From NCBI RefSeq assembly GCF_001702265.1, contig NZ_MAUE01000010.1, positions 186,001 to 250,000 of the forward strand: a DNA stretch of 64,000 bases. Direction: 5' to 3'. The notes under the pieces were generated by a model. The model saw only the letters and a list, made by a program, of their open reading frames with translations, searched no databases and was not told the origin of the DNA. Origin of the DNA: Pseudomonas aylmerensis. GTDB lineage: Bacteria; Pseudomonadota; Gammaproteobacteria; Pseudomonadales; Pseudomonadaceae. Positions 35,843 through 45,437 of the stretch are shown one piece after another. Within the stretch, counting starts at the first letter, position 1, and every line of letters starts with the position of its first letter. Both the position numbers and the translations under genes were made by a program.

Positions 35843-37516
35843 TCAATCTTCGCGGTAGCGACGCAGCTTCAGCTGCTTACCGGCAACGCGTGTGTCTTTC
35901 AGCTTGGCCAGCAGTTTCTCCAGACCGTCTTCCGGCAGCTCCACCAGGGAGAAGCTGTCACGGACCTGGATGCGACCGATAGCTTCACGTGCCAGGCCAC
36001 CCTCGTTGAGGATAGCGCCCAGCAGGTTCTTGGCCGCGATACCATCACGCGCGCCCAGCGCGGTACGGCAACGGGCACGACCTTCAGCCAATGGAACCGG
36101 AGCACGACGCTCACGATCACCACGCTCTGGACGGTCGCCGGAACGCTCTGGACGATCACCGCGTGGCGCGCTGTTCGGCACCAGTGGACGTTCTTTCTCG
36201 ATCGCTGCCAGGGTCAGGGCCTGACCGTTGGTAGCCTTGCGCAGCAGCGCTGCAGCCAGGGCACGCGGGGTGCAACCGATATCGGCGGTCAGGCGGTCCA
36301 GCAGGTCGCCGTGGGTCGATTCAGCATCAGCCACCAGCGGCGACAGGCTGTTGGTCAGTTTCTTGATGCGGGCATCGAGAACGGCCTGGGCATCCGGCAG
36401 GCGGACTTCGGCGACTTTCTGACCGGTTACACGCTCGATCACTTGCAGCATGCGGCGCTCACGTGGAGTCACCAGCAGCAGTGCACGGCCTTCGCGACCA
36501 GCACGGCCGGTACGGCCGATACGGTGAACGTAGGACTCTGGATCGTACGGCATGTCCACGTTGAACACGTGGGTGATACGTGGAACGTCGAGACCACGAG
36601 CGGCTACGTCGGTTGCCACAACGATGTCCAGGCGGCCATCCTTGAGGGAGTCGATTACGCGCTCACGCTGGTTCTGGGCGATGTCACCGTTCAGCGCAGC
36701 GGCCTTGTAGCCTTTGGCTTCCAGGGCACTGGCCAGGTCCAGGGTCGCTTGCTTGGTGCGCACGAACATGATCAGGGCGTCGAAGTCTTCGACTTCCAGC
36801 AGGCTCAATACAGCCGAGGTCTTCTGGTCAGCGTGAACCAACAGGTGAGCCTGTTCGATCGCGGTAACGGTCTGAGTCTTGGTCTGGATCTTCACGTGTT
36901 GCGGATCGCGCAGGTGGCGCTCGGCAATGGCACGGATCGACTGTGGCAGGGTGGCCGAGAACAGTACGGTCTGACGGGTCGGTGGCAGTGCCTTGAAGAT
37001 GACTTCCAGGTCATCCATGAAGCCCAGCTTCAACATTTCGTCGGCTTCGTCCAGAACCAGGTGGTTCACGGTCGACAGGACTTTCTCGTCACGACGCAAG
37101 TGGTCGCACAGACGGCCCGGGGTGGCAACGACGATCTGTGCGCCGTTACGGATAGCTTTCAGTTGCGGGCCCATCGGCGCGCCGCCGTAGACAGCCACAA
37201 CGGTAACGCCTGGCATTTGCTTGGCGTAGGTTTCAAAAGCGGTTGCTACTTGCAGCGCCAACTCACGAGTTGGCGCGAGGATCAGGGCTTGCGGTTCGCG
37301 CTTGGCAGGATCGATGCAGTGCAGGATAGGCAGGGCGAACGCGGCGGTTTTACCGGTACCGGTTTGCGCCTGGCCAATCATGTCCTGGCCGGCCATGATG
37401 ATCGGGATCGATTGCTGCTGAATCGCCGAAGGCTCTTCGTAGCCGGTCGCTGCGACGGCTGCAAGAATATTCGGGTTAAGATTAAAAGCGGCGAAGCCGC
37501 CGGTTTCCTGGGTCAT
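35843..37516 (-). CDS. deaD: ATP-dependent DEAD-box RNA helicase DeaD (CsdA)
   Basis: 557 residues. Helicase motifs in order: Q motif (IQQQSIPIIM), I (AQTGTGKT), Ia (PTRELALQ), II (DEADEM), III (SATLP), then IV-VI (VATDVAARGLD, HRIGRTGRAGREG). A C-terminal DbpA-like RNA-binding domain ends in LKLRRYRED, preceded by an arginine-rich low-complexity linker (repeats of GDRPER). It assists ribosome assembly and RNA decay, mostly in the cold. The start is ATG 37516 (MTQETGGFAAFNL). The 422-base region upstream gives a long leader, as in other csdA genes. Confidence 0.94.
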   Translation of the reverse strand: MTQETGGFAAFNLNPNILAAVAATGYEEPSAIQQQSIPIIMAGQDMIGQAQTGTGKTAAFALPILHCIDPAKREPQALILAPTRELALQVATAFETYAKQMPGVTVVAVYGGAPMGPQLKAIRNGAQIVVATPGRLCDHLRRDEKVLSTVNHLVLDEADEMLKLGFMDDLEVIFKALPPTRQTVLFSATLPQSIRAIAERHLRDPQHVKIQTKTQTVTAIEQAHLLVHADQKTSAVLSLLEVEDFDALIMFVRTKQATLDLASALEAKGYKAAALNGDIAQNQRERVIDSLKDGRLDIVVATDVAARGLDVPRITHVFNVDMPYDPESYVHRIGRTGRAGREGRALLLVTPRERRMLQVIERVTGQKVAEVRLPDAQAVLDARIKKLTNSLSPLVADAESTHGDLLDRLTADIGCTPRALAAALLRKATNGQALTLAAIEKERPLVPNSAPRGDRPERSGDRPERGDRERRAPVPLAEGRARCRTALGARDGIAAKNLLGAILNEGGLAREAIGRIQVRDSFSLVELPEDGLEKLLAKLKDTRVAGKQLKLRRYRED

Positions 37517-37938
37517 GGGTCTGCCTCTAAGTGCATCCGCAAAGACCCATGCTCCAAAGCTGCGCATGCCGTGTTGAGACTCAAGAGTCGCCCTGGCTGC
37601 TTTGTCGGCGGGGATTTGCGAAAACGAATGAATGAAAAAGATTCGTCAAGGGAGAGTCCGCTGTGCGGACGTGCAGCCGAAGCTGACTTCGGGGAATTGC
37701 GCTACCTAAACGCGGCCCGGTTAAAGGCCGGCGCGCACTATACCGGAAATAGCTGAAAAAGGGAGCTTTTTTTATCGCAAAGTGCCGATAAACCGCGCTG
37801 CGCCACAGTCTTTGCGCGGCGGCCCGCAAGGGTCTATTTTTCAAAGGCCCGGCCCCGTTGGTCGTAACGCTTAAACGGTTCACCTGGCGATCAACACCTT
37901 TGGTCCGAAACCTTCCATTGCGCCCGAGGGCACCCCCG
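37517..37938. other. deaD leader and divergent promoter region
   Basis: A 422-base gap without a gene. On the minus strand TATAGT (37737-37742) could be a -10 box, giving a deaD 5' leader of about 210 bases. Within it, CCGCTGTGCGGACG and GAAGCTGACTTC can form short hairpins. On the plus strand the last 80 bases lead to the enoyl-CoA hydratase start, preceded by a GAGGGC site. No other feature is clear. Confidence 0.45.
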
Positions 37939-38730
37939 ATGAATCAACCCAGCAGCAGCCGCGTCAGTCGTGAACTCCAGGGTCATGTCCTGCTGTTGGG
38001 CCTGGATCGAGTCGCCAAGCGCAACGCGTTCGACCTGGATCTGCTCAATGAGCTGAGCCTGGCGTATGGCGAATTTGATCGAAATGCAGACGCGCGCGTG
38101 GCGGTGGTATTCGCCCACGGCGACCACTTCACCGCCGGGCTGGACCTGGCCAACGTCAGCGGCGTGATGGCGGGAGGCTGGCAACCGCCGCTGGGCGGCT
38201 GCGATCCGTGGGGCGTGTTCGCCGGTCCCAGGGTGAGCAAACCGGTGATCGTGGCGGCCCAGGGTTACTGCCTGACCATCGGCATCGAGTTGATGCTGGC
38301 GGCGGATATCAACCTGTGCGCGAGCAATACCCGCTTCGCACAGATGGAAGTGCAACGTGGGATCTTTCCTTTTGGCGGTGCGACCTTGCGCTTTCATCAG
38401 GTCGCCGGCTGGGGCAACGCCATGCGCTGGTTGCTCACCGGCGATGAGTTCGACGCCCATGATGCCCTGCGCCTGGGCCTGGTGCAGGAGGTGATGGCGA
38501 GTGAAGACCTGCTGCCGCGCGCCATCGAGCTCGCCAGCCGCATCGCCCGCCAGGCACCGCTTGGGGTGCAGGCAACCTTGATGTCGGCACGCCTGGCGCG
38601 CATCGAAGGCGAAACCGTCGCGGCCGCCGCCTTGCCGCCGATGGTGGATAAGTTGCTCAACAGCGAGGATGCCAAGGAAGGCGTGCGGGCGATGATCGAG
38701 AAGCGTCCCGGGGTGTTCAAGGGGATCTGA
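37939..38730 (+). CDS. Enoyl-CoA hydratase/isomerase family (crotonase)
   Basis: 263 residues. Oxyanion-hole segments are HFTAGLDLANV and QGYCLTIGIELMLAADI; the two catalytic glutamates of hydratases fall in GIEL and in FAQMEVQRGIFPFGG, so hydratase activity is possible. The true substrate is unknown. The start is ATG 37939 (MNQPSSSRVSREL) with GAGGGC upstream. It follows deaD divergently, as in PAO1 PA2840-PA2841. A REPIN follows. Confidence 0.88.
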   Translation: MNQPSSSRVSRELQGHVLLLGLDRVAKRNAFDLDLLNELSLAYGEFDRNADARVAVVFAHGDHFTAGLDLANVSGVMAGGWQPPLGGCDPWGVFAGPRVSKPVIVAAQGYCLTIGIELMLAADINLCASNTRFAQMEVQRGIFPFGGATLRFHQVAGWGNAMRWLLTGDEFDAHDALRLGLVQEVMASEDLLPRAIELASRIARQAPLGVQATLMSARLARIEGETVAAAALPPMVDKLLNSEDAKEGVRAMIEKRPGVFKGI

Positions 38731-38740
38731 ACCGGCTGAT

Positions 38741-38817
38741 GGCGCTATGGCGGGCAAGCCCGCTCCCACACGGTGCGCATTTCCACCTGTGGGAGCCGGG
38801 CTTGCCCGCGATAGCGT
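38741..38817. repeat. REPIN
   Basis: Two 30-base arms, 38741-38770 and 38788-38817, are inverted copies with the core GGCGGGCAAGCCCGCTCCCA, 17 bases apart, between convergent genes. It is the cleanest paired REP in the window. Confidence 0.9.
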
Positions 38818-38829
38818 TAAAGCAGGCGA

Positions 38830-39585
38830 CTAAGTTGCCGGCCGAATCGCCTTGATCAACGGCTGCAACGAATAACCCAATCGCGGTGCCAGCGCCTCGG
38901 CACGCGCCGACAGCGCATCCAGGTCCAGCGCCTGATCGAGTTCCGAAGGCACCAGCAGAATCACATTGCCCTCCTTCACCGGCAGTTCCCAGTAATGCCG
39001 GTGGTACAACCCGCGCAACAACGCCGCCCCCAGGGGTTTGCCGTCGTCGGTGGCCCACTGGTTGATCACCAGCCAGCCGCCGGGGTTGAGTTTTTTCTGG
39101 CAGTTTTCCAGGAAGGTCCAGGCCAGGTGCCCGACGCCTGGGCCGACATCGGTATAAAGGTCGACGAAAATCAGGTCGGCCGACTCGGCTGTATCGAGCA
39201 ATTGCAGGGCGTCGCCGATGCGGATGTACAGGCGCGGATCGTCGTCCAGCCCCAGGTACTCGATGGCCAGGCGCGGCACGTCGGGGCGCAGTTCGATGGC
39301 TTCGACGTCTTCCAGCGGCAAAAACTTGAGGCACGCCTGGGTCAAAGTGCCGGCGCCCAGGCCGAGGAACAGTGCACTCTCCGGCAGCTCATGGCACAAC
39401 GCGCCGATCAGCATCGCGCGGGTGTAGTCGTACTCCAGCCAGCTGGGGTCGGCGGTGAACACGCAGCTTTGCTCGATGGCGTCGCCAAATTCGAGAAAGC
39501 GGTAATCGGCCACTTCGAGCACACGGATCATACCGAAATCATCATGGACTTCGGCCAGCAGGCGCTCGACACGCTCCTCGGTCAT
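38830..39585 (-). CDS. Spermidine synthase-like methyltransferase-fold protein
   Basis: 251 residues. The spermine/spermidine synthase Rossmann fold is visible: ALFLGLGAGTLTQACLKF (nucleotide-binding loop), VEAIELRPDVPRLA and ADLIFVDLYTDVGPG. The N-terminal strand domain is short and the polyamine-binding residues cannot be confirmed, so it may not be a true SpeE. The start ATG 39585 has an AGGAG ribosome-binding site; a longer frame extends to 39708. It is divergent from the type II DAHP synthase gene. Confidence 0.83.
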   Translation of the reverse strand: MTEERVERLLAEVHDDFGMIRVLEVADYRFLEFGDAIEQSCVFTADPSWLEYDYTRAMLIGALCHELPESALFLGLGAGTLTQACLKFLPLEDVEAIELRPDVPRLAIEYLGLDDDPRLYIRIGDALQLLDTAESADLIFVDLYTDVGPGVGHLAWTFLENCQKKLNPGGWLVINQWATDDGKPLGAALLRGLYHRHYWELPVKEGNVILLVPSELDQALDLDALSARAEALAPRLGYSLQPLIKAIRPAT

Positions 39586-39709
39586 CACTACTCCTAAAGG
39601 GTTTACCGCACGGCAAAGGCGCGATTGTCGGCCAACCGGCGGCAACAGGTCACGCACTAATTGCTGATAACATTGACGCCCGACCGTCAACCACCCTATC
39701 GAGTTCATG

Positions 39710-41056
39710 ATGAGCCAACCCTGGAGCCCCGACAGCTGGCGCGCCCTGCCGATCCAGCAACAACCCCAGTACCCGGACGCTGCGCACTTGCTGCAAGTGG
39801 AGCAGAACCTGGCCAGCTACCCGCCGCTGGTATTTGCCGGGGAAGCCCGTGAGTTGCGCCGTCAGTTTGCCGAAGTGACCCAGGGTCGGGCGTTCCTGCT
39901 GCAAGGCGGTGACTGCGCCGAGAGCTTTGCCGAGTTCTCCGCCGCGAAGATCCGCGACACCTTCAAGGTGCTGTTGCAGATGGCGATTGTGATGACCTTC
40001 GCCGCCGGCTGCCCGGTGGTCAAAGTCGGACGCATGGCCGGTCAGTTCGCCAAGCCACGCTCGGCCAATGACGAGACTATCGACGGCATCACCCTGCCCG
40101 CCTACCGCGGCGATATCGTCAACGGGATCGGCTTCGACGAAAAAAGCCGGGTGCCGGACCCCGAGCGCCTGCTGCAGTCCTATCACCAGTCCACCGCGAC
40201 CCTCAATCTGCTGCGCGCCTTTGCCCAGGGTGGCTTTGCCGACCTGCACCAGGTTCACAAGTGGAACCTGGACTTCATCGCCAACTCCGCCCTGGCGGAA
40301 AAATACAGCCAACTGGCCGACCGCATCGACGAAACCCTGGCGTTCATGCGCGCCTGCGGCATGGACAGCTCACCGCAACTGCGCGAAACCAGCTTCTTCA
40401 CCGCCCACGAAGCGCTGCTGCTCAACTACGAGCAAGCCTTCGTGCGCCGGGACAGCCTGACCAACGACTACTACGACTGCTCGGCGCACATGCTCTGGAT
40501 CGGCGACCGCACCCGCCAACTGGACGGCGCCCATGTCGAGTTCCTGCGTGGGGTGAACAACCCGATCGGGGTCAAGGTCGGCCCAAGCATGAACCCCGAC
40601 GACCTGATCCGCCTGATCGACATCCTCAACCCGGACAACGACCCCGGTCGCCTGAACCTGATCGCGCGCATGGGTGCGGGCAGGGTCGGCGAACATCTGC
40701 CCAAGCTGATTCGCGCCGTTCAGCGCGAGGGCAAGCAGGTGCTGTGGAGCTCGGACCCGATGCACGGCAACACCATCAAGGCCAGCAGCGGCTACAAGAC
40801 CCGCGACTTCGCGCAGATCCTCGGCGAAGTGAAGGAGTTCTTCCAGGTGCACCAGGCCGAGGGCAGCTATGCCGGCGGGATTCATATCGAGATGACCGGG
40901 CAGAACGTCACCGAGTGCATTGGTGGTGCGCGACCGATCACCGAGGATGGCTTGTCGGATCGTTACCACACCCACTGCGACCCCCGGATGAATGCCGATC
41001 AGTCGCTGGAACTGGCGTTCCTGATTGCGGAGACGCTCAAACAGGTCAAGCGTTGA
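39710..41056 (+). CDS. Type II 3-deoxy-7-phosphoheptulonate synthase
   Basis: 448 residues. It condenses phosphoenolpyruvate and erythrose 4-phosphate, the first step of the shikimate pathway. Type II (plant-like) motifs are [20 protein letters not shown] at the N-terminus, [11 protein letters not shown] with the metal cysteine, [22 protein letters not shown] and [15 protein letters not shown]. Two start codons adjoin (39707 and 39710). This is a homologue of PAO1 PA2843. A type I enzyme is encoded at 53839, so the organism has both types. Confidence 0.95.
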   Translation: MSQPWSPDSWRALPIQQQPQYPDAAHLLQVEQNLASYPPLVFAGEARELRRQFAEVTQGRAFLLQGGDCAESFAEFSAAKIRDTFKVLLQMAIVMTFAAGCPVVKVGRMAGQFAKPRSANDETIDGITLPAYRGDIVNGIGFDEKSRVPDPERLLQSYHQSTATLNLLRAFAQGGFADLHQVHKWNLDFIANSALAEKYSQLADRIDETLAFMRACGMDSSPQLRETSFFTAHEALLLNYEQAFVRRDSLTNDYYDCSAHMLWIGDRTRQLDGAHVEFLRGVNNPIGVKVGPSMNPDDLIRLIDILNPDNDPGRLNLIARMGAGRVGEHLPKLIRAVQREGKQVLWSSDPMHGNTIKASSGYKTRDFAQILGEVKEFFQVHQAEGSYAGGIHIEMTGQNVTECIGGARPITEDGLSDRYHTHCDPRMNADQSLELAFLIAETLKQVKR

Positions 41057-41079
41057 GAGGTTGAATCGCCGGGGCTGAC

Positions 41080-41123
41080 GCCATCGCGCGCAAGCCCGTC
41101 GCCCACAAGTGCCCGCGATGAGG
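41080..41123. repeat. Degenerate REP
   Basis: GCCATCGCGCGCAAGCCC (41080-41097) and GCCCGCGATGAGGC (41111-41124) form an imperfect inverted pair between the DAHP synthase and the convergent glycosylase gene. Several positions differ from the consensus REP. Confidence 0.55.
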
Positions 41124-41125
41124 CT

Positions 41126-42355
41126 CTAAACAAGCCTGTCCCGACTGATCATCGCCGCCCGCAACCTGTCGGCACTTGGCCGCTGGCAATTGAGCTGGAT
41201 CTGTTCCAGCCCCAGCCAGTCGGCCATCTGTCGAAGGTTCACGGCCAGCGCCAGCATCCCCTCTTCATCCAGCCCCGGTTCTTCTTCGTGCACCGCATGT
41301 ACAGCCAGCCGCCCGTTGGCACGTTCGGCGCGCAAGTCGATGCGCGCGGCGATGCGTTCGTTGTGCAGGAACGGCAGCACGTAGTAGCCATAGACCCGCT
41401 TGTCTTGCGGGGTATAGATCTCCAGCCGATAGCGAAAATCGAACAGGCGCTCGGTACGCGCGCGCTCCCAGACCAGCGAATCAAACGGCGACAGCAACGC
41501 GCTGGCCGGCACCTTGCGTGGCACTTTCGGCTCGGGCAGACAGTACGCCGGTTGTTTCCAACCTTGCACCTGGCACACCTGCAACTGCCCGTCCTCCACG
41601 AGTTCGGCCAGGCGATTGCGACTGTCGGCAGGGTCGAGGCGGAAGTAATCGCGCAGGTCTTTTTCGGTAGCGACGCCAAGTGCAGTCGCGCTGTGCAACA
41701 ACAAGCCGCGCTGGGCCTCGGCTTCGCCCACCGTTGTCAGCAGGATCTCGCCAGGGATCACCCGTTCCGGCAAATCGTAGAGCCGCTCGAACCCACGTCG
41801 ACCGGCCACGGTGACCAGCCCCGCAGCAAATAGCCATTCCAGCGCGTGTTTTTCCTCGCTCCAATCCCACCACGGGCCGGCGCGCTCCTCGCGAGTCGAC
41901 AGACTCCCCGCGCCCAGCGCACCCTGCTGCTCCACGGTCTTCAGGACGCGTTGAATGACCGCCTGCTGCTCACGGCCAAAGCGCGCCATTTGCGAATAAA
42001 TGCCCTGCCCTTGCTGCGCCCGCTGCATGCGCCAGCGCATCAACGGGTACAACGCCATCGGCAGCAGCGAGGCCTCATGCCCCCAATATTCGAACAGCGA
42101 ACGCCGGCGCCCCTGGCTCCAGGCCGCCTGTTCGAGGATCAACGGGGAGTAAGTGCCCAAGCGGGAAAACAATGGCAGGTAGTGAGAACGCACCACGGCA
42201 TTCACCGAATCGATCTGCAACACACCCAGGCGTTCGACCAGGCGGTTGATGTGAGCGGCCTTGATCAGTGCAGGCGCCTGGCGCCCGGAAAAACCTTGGG
42301 CGGCCAGCGCCAGGCGTCGAGCTTGCTTGAGTGAAAAAGACAGGTCGGCGGGCAT
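41126..42355 (-). CDS. YcaQ-type (HTH_42) interstrand-crosslink DNA glycosylase
   Basis: 409 residues. The N-terminal winged-helix region (LSFSLKQARRLALAAQGFSG, then LGVLQIDSVNAVVRSHYLPLFSRLG) is the HTH_42 signature, with YCLPEPKVPRKVPASALLSPFDSLVW and FHLNERI-type elements downstream. E. coli YcaQ unhooks crosslinks and has a Gln-based catalytic motif (here around LQIDSVN). The start chosen is ATG 42355, with GGAG six bases before; an upstream ATG at 42367 is possible. It is convergent with the DAHP synthase. Confidence 0.9.
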   Translation of the reverse strand: MPADLSFSLKQARRLALAAQGFSGRQAPALIKAAHINRLVERLGVLQIDSVNAVVRSHYLPLFSRLGTYSPLILEQAAWSQGRRRSLFEYWGHEASLLPMALYPLMRWRMQRAQQGQGIYSQMARFGREQQAVIQRVLKTVEQQGALGAGSLSTREERAGPWWDWSEEKHALEWLFAAGLVTVAGRRGFERLYDLPERVIPGEILLTTVGEAEAQRGLLLHSATALGVATEKDLRDYFRLDPADSRNRLAELVEDGQLQVCQVQGWKQPAYCLPEPKVPRKVPASALLSPFDSLVWERARTERLFDFRYRLEIYTPQDKRVYGYYVLPFLHNERIAARIDLRAERANGRLAVHAVHEEEPGLDEEGMLALAVNLRQMADWLGLEQIQLNCQRPSADRLRAAMISRDRLV

Positions 42356-42400
42356 GCGAATCTCCATATGGGCGCGCCGACTACCCTACTGCATCCCGCG

Positions 42401-42607
42401 TCATTTTCGCAGCGGGTCTTGCCAGAAATGCAGGTGGCGATCCTGCTCGACGTCGCCGCGGTTAAGCCCTATATCCTTGAGCGCATCATCACTCAAGGCT
42501 GCCAGTGTCTGGCGCTCCGCATGCAGCGCCTGCCACCGCACAACCTTATGGAATAGCCCGGAAAACGGACGTTTCGCCAGCAACACAAAGCCTCTTTGAC
42601 CTTTCAT
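42401..42607 (-). CDS. DUF1127 (YjiS-like) small protein
   Basis: 68 residues. The C-terminus LAALSDDALKDIGLNRGDVEQ matches the DUF1127 motif (LxxLxDxxLxDIGLxRxDI). Such small basic proteins often bind RNA or affect growth and phosphate/lipid metabolism, but the role here is unknown. The start ATG 42607 (MKGQRGFVLLAKRPF) follows GGAGGGCG; a longer frame goes to 42688 in the LysR promoter region. Confidence 0.8.
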   Translation of the reverse strand: MKGQRGFVLLAKRPFSGLFHKVVRWQALHAERQTLAALSDDALKDIGLNRGDVEQDRHLHFWQDPLRK

Positions 42608-42704
42608 CTTCTCGCCCTCCAGTGGGGATGACGCGAGTGTGTGCTTGGCCTTATGATCAATCCAACGAATGTTTCTTATACAATACATCTCAGAGATTGA
42701 TCAA

Positions 42705-43559
42705 TTGTCCGGCTACCCGAGCATCGACACCGAAGTGCTGCGTACCTTCGTCGCCATCGCCGACCAGGGCGGTTTTACCCGCGCCGGCGAATTGGTCAAT
42801 CGCACTCAATCAGCGGTGAGCATGCAGATGAAGCGCCTGGAAGAAGACGTGCTGCAACGCAAGCTGTTCGAGCGCGACGGGCGTCAGGTCCGGCTGACGC
42901 CCGAGGGTCAGGTGCTGTTGGGCTACGCGCGACGCATCCTCAAGCTGCACAGCGAGGTGTTCAATACCTTGCGCGAGCCCCACATGGTCGGCTTGGTGCG
43001 CATCGGCACGCCGGATGACTACGTGATGCGCTTCCTGCCGGGCATTCTCAAACAGTTTTCCAAGGCCTACCCGCTGATCCAGATCGAGATGCACTGCGAG
43101 GGATCAAGCGTGTTGATGCAGCGACGGGACCTGGCGCTGACCGTTATCAGCCGCGAGCCGGGCAATGATGTCGGTGAGCTGTTGCGCACTGAACGCATGG
43201 TGTGGGCGGCGGCGCCGTGCTTTTGCGTGGACGAGCACGATGCCCTGCCACTGGCGATTCCCGGTGGCGACTGCCTCTACACGCAATGGGCCCTGGCGGC
43301 ACTCGATTCGGCCGAGCGCAATTATCGCCTGGCCTACCACAGCTCCAACGGGGCGGCGATCCAGGCCGTTGTCAGCGCGGGCCTGGCGGCCATGGTCAGC
43401 ATGGAAAGCCTGGTGACCCCAGACCTGTGCATACTCGGCAGCGAGGACGGCTTCCCCCCATTGCCTTCGATGAATCTGCGCCTGCTGCGCAACCCATTGC
43501 TGGCCTCGCCGATTACCGATTGCCTGGCCGACTACATCATCGAAGGCTTCAAACTTTAA
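42705..43559 (+). CDS. LysR-family transcriptional regulator
   Basis: About 284 residues. An N-terminal winged helix (IDTEVLRTFVAIADQGGFTRAGELVNRTQSAVSMQMKRLE) leads into a substrate-binding domain with LVRIGTPDDYVMRFLPGIL. The start is uncertain: TTG 42705 gives a natural N-terminus (LSGYPSIDTEVLR); an ATG at 42669 adds 12 residues whose DNA contains TATACAAT, a likely promoter. The target genes are unknown; the divergent DUF1127 gene and the convergent TauE-type gene are candidates. It overlaps the TauE gene end by 11 bases. Confidence 0.88.
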   Translation: MSGYPSIDTEVLRTFVAIADQGGFTRAGELVNRTQSAVSMQMKRLEEDVLQRKLFERDGRQVRLTPEGQVLLGYARRILKLHSEVFNTLREPHMVGLVRIGTPDDYVMRFLPGILKQFSKAYPLIQIEMHCEGSSVLMQRRDLALTVISREPGNDVGELLRTERMVWAAAPCFCVDEHDALPLAIPGGDCLYTQWALAALDSAERNYRLAYHSSNGAAIQAVVSAGLAAMVSMESLVTPDLCILGSEDGFPPLPSMNLRLLRNPLLASPITDCLADYIIEGFKL

Positions 43560-44298
43560 ACGTCAGCATCACCGCGCACACCACCAGGAAGCCGCAAAAC
43601 AGGCCGCGCAGTACACGCTCCGGCAGCGCATGGGCCACTTTCACGCCCCAACTGATGCTGAGCATTCCGCCAACGGCCAGCGGCACGCCGATCATCCAGT
43701 CCACTTCGTGGTGCCAGGCGTAGGTGACCAGGGTCACGCTGGTGCTGGGCAGCGCCAGGGCCAGGGACAGGCCTTGGGCGACGACTTGGGTGGTGCCGAA
43801 CAGGCTGGTCAGCACCGGAGTAGCGACCACCGCGCCCCCGACGCCAAATAGCCCGCCCATGGAGCCGGAAGCTGCGCCCAAGACGCCAAGCCACGGCCAG
43901 GAATAACGCATTTGCGCGGTAGGCGGCGCGTTGCGTGTGAACATGCGCAGCAGGTTGTAGGCCGACAGCGTCAGCAGGAATGCGATAAAGCCGATGCGCA
44001 TCGCGCCTGCGTCCAGCCCCACGGCCCAGATCGAGCCGAGCCAGGCGAAGCTGAAGCCCATCACGCCCAAGGGCAGCGCATGCCTCAATTCGATACGGTT
44101 GCGCTGGTGATAACGCCACAGCGCCAGCATCACGTTGGGCACCACCATCACCAGCGCCGTGCCCTGGGCAAGTTGCTGATCGAGGCCGAACAACACGCCA
44201 AGTACCGGGATAGCGATCAAGCCACCCCCAATCCCGAACAGGCCGCCCACCGTGCCGAGGGCCGCGCCCAATATCAGGTACATCGCTAGATCCAACAC
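43549..44298 (-). CDS. TauE/SafE family membrane permease
   Basis: 249 residues with eight hydrophobic helices in two repeats; the duplicated motif GTVGGLFGIGGGLIAIPVL and GSMGGLFGVGGAVVATPVL is diagnostic of this anion-export family (sulfite, sulfoacetate or related). The start is GTG 44298 behind GGGGGAG, nine bases away. It sits between two LysR genes, the second of them divergent. The transported compound is unknown. Confidence 0.88.
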   Translation of the reverse strand: MLDLAMYLILGAALGTVGGLFGIGGGLIAIPVLGVLFGLDQQLAQGTALVMVVPNVMLALWRYHQRNRIELRHALPLGVMGFSFAWLGSIWAVGLDAGAMRIGFIAFLLTLSAYNLLRMFTRNAPPTAQMRYSWPWLGVLGAASGSMGGLFGVGGAVVATPVLTSLFGTTQVVAQGLSLALALPSTSVTLVTYAWHHEVDWMIGVPLAVGGMLSISWGVKVAHALPERVLRGLFCGFLVVCAVMLTFKV

Positions 44299-44406
44299 CG
44301 TTCGCTACTCCCCCATTCCAGGCCTTGCATGCTACGCAGTCGCCCCTGGCACGGAAACGCACAGCAACGCACAATGGCTGTGCCAATTCCGCATAAGCGT
44401 ACGCCT

Positions 44407-45357
44407 ATGAACCCCAACACTCTCACCGATCAGCTCGGCCTGTTTCTGGATGTTTTGGAAACCGGTAGCTTCTCCGCCGCCGCCCGCCGTCATCCGCTGA
44501 CACCCTCGGCGGTGGCTCGGCGCATCGACAGCCTGGAAAGCTCGGTGGGCAGTCGCCTGTTCCAGCGCAGCACCCACGCCGTGGTACCGACGCCCGCCGG
44601 CCTGGCGTTTGCCGAGCGGGCGCGGCGGATTGTCAGCGAGTTGCAACTGGCGCGCGCCGAGGCAGTGTCTCTGAGCCATGCGCCAGAAGGCCTGATTCGT
44701 GTGGATGCGCCCGCAGCATTCGGCCGACGGCACCTGGCGCCGGTGATTGCGGATTTCCTCAACGTTTATCCGGGGTTGGATGTGCACCTGCATTTGATCG
44801 ACAGCTTTGTCGACATGCAGGGCGCCCACCTGGGCAAGGTCGACCTGGTATTGCGCGCCGGGCATATCGTCGATACCCGCCTGATCGCCACGCCGCTGGC
44901 CAGCATCGTGCGCATCGCCTGTGCCAGTCCGGCCTACCTGAAAAGCCGTGGCACCCCCACTCATCCGCGCGAACTGAGCGAGCATGATGGCCTGGATTGG
45001 GACGGCCTGGCCCCCATGTTCGCATGGCGCTTCGAGCTGGATGGTCGCCGCGCCACCTACCGTCCGCAGCGCATCCGCATGAGCGCCAACAACGCCGAAG
45101 CGCTGCTGTCCGGCGCCCTCGCCGGGCTGGGGATCGCCCACTTGCCCACTTGGCTGGCCAGTGAATACCTGGTACGCGGCGAACTGTTGCCACTGTTTTG
45201 CGAGGATGCCCTGCCCAGCCCGGAAACCACCGGGATTTACGCCTTGCGCCTGGAACAGCAGGCGAATGCCCGCAGCCGGTTGTTGCTGGAATACCTGAAA
45301 TCGCGCTTCAGCCCGGTGCCGCCCTGGGATCTGGCGCTGCAGAGCGGGCTTGTCTGA
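44407..45357 (+). CDS. LysR-family transcriptional regulator
   Basis: 316 residues. The winged helix LGLFLDVLETGSFSAAARRHPLTPSAVARRIDSLE is followed by a substrate-binding domain (LIRVDAPAAFGRRHLAPVI). It resembles the LysR subgroup that often regulates a neighbouring exporter. It is divergent from the TauE-type gene (108 bases between starts), a likely target. I chose ATG 44407 (MNPNTLTDQLGLFL) over codons further upstream. No clear terminator is visible before ohrR. Confidence 0.9.
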   Translation: MNPNTLTDQLGLFLDVLETGSFSAAARRHPLTPSAVARRIDSLESSVGSRLFQRSTHAVVPTPAGLAFAERARRIVSELQLARAEAVSLSHAPEGLIRVDAPAAFGRRHLAPVIADFLNVYPGLDVHLHLIDSFVDMQGAHLGKVDLVLRAGHIVDTRLIATPLASIVRIACASPAYLKSRGTPTHPRELSEHDGLDWDGLAPMFAWRFELDGRRATYRPQRIRMSANNAEALLSGALAGLGIAHLPTWLASEYLVRGELLPLFCEDALPSPETTGIYALRLEQQANARSRLLLEYLKSRFSPVPPWDLALQSGLV

Positions 45358-45437
45358 CCACCCGGACAGAATTATCTGGCGCATTAAAGATTTGCCCGCT
45401 AGATTCCAGGCCAGATACGCTTTTTTGAGGCACCGCC

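Noticed and set aside
36311..37756. 481-codon plus-strand frame opposite deaD
   Set aside because: Shadow of the helicase gene; begins and ends without translation signals.
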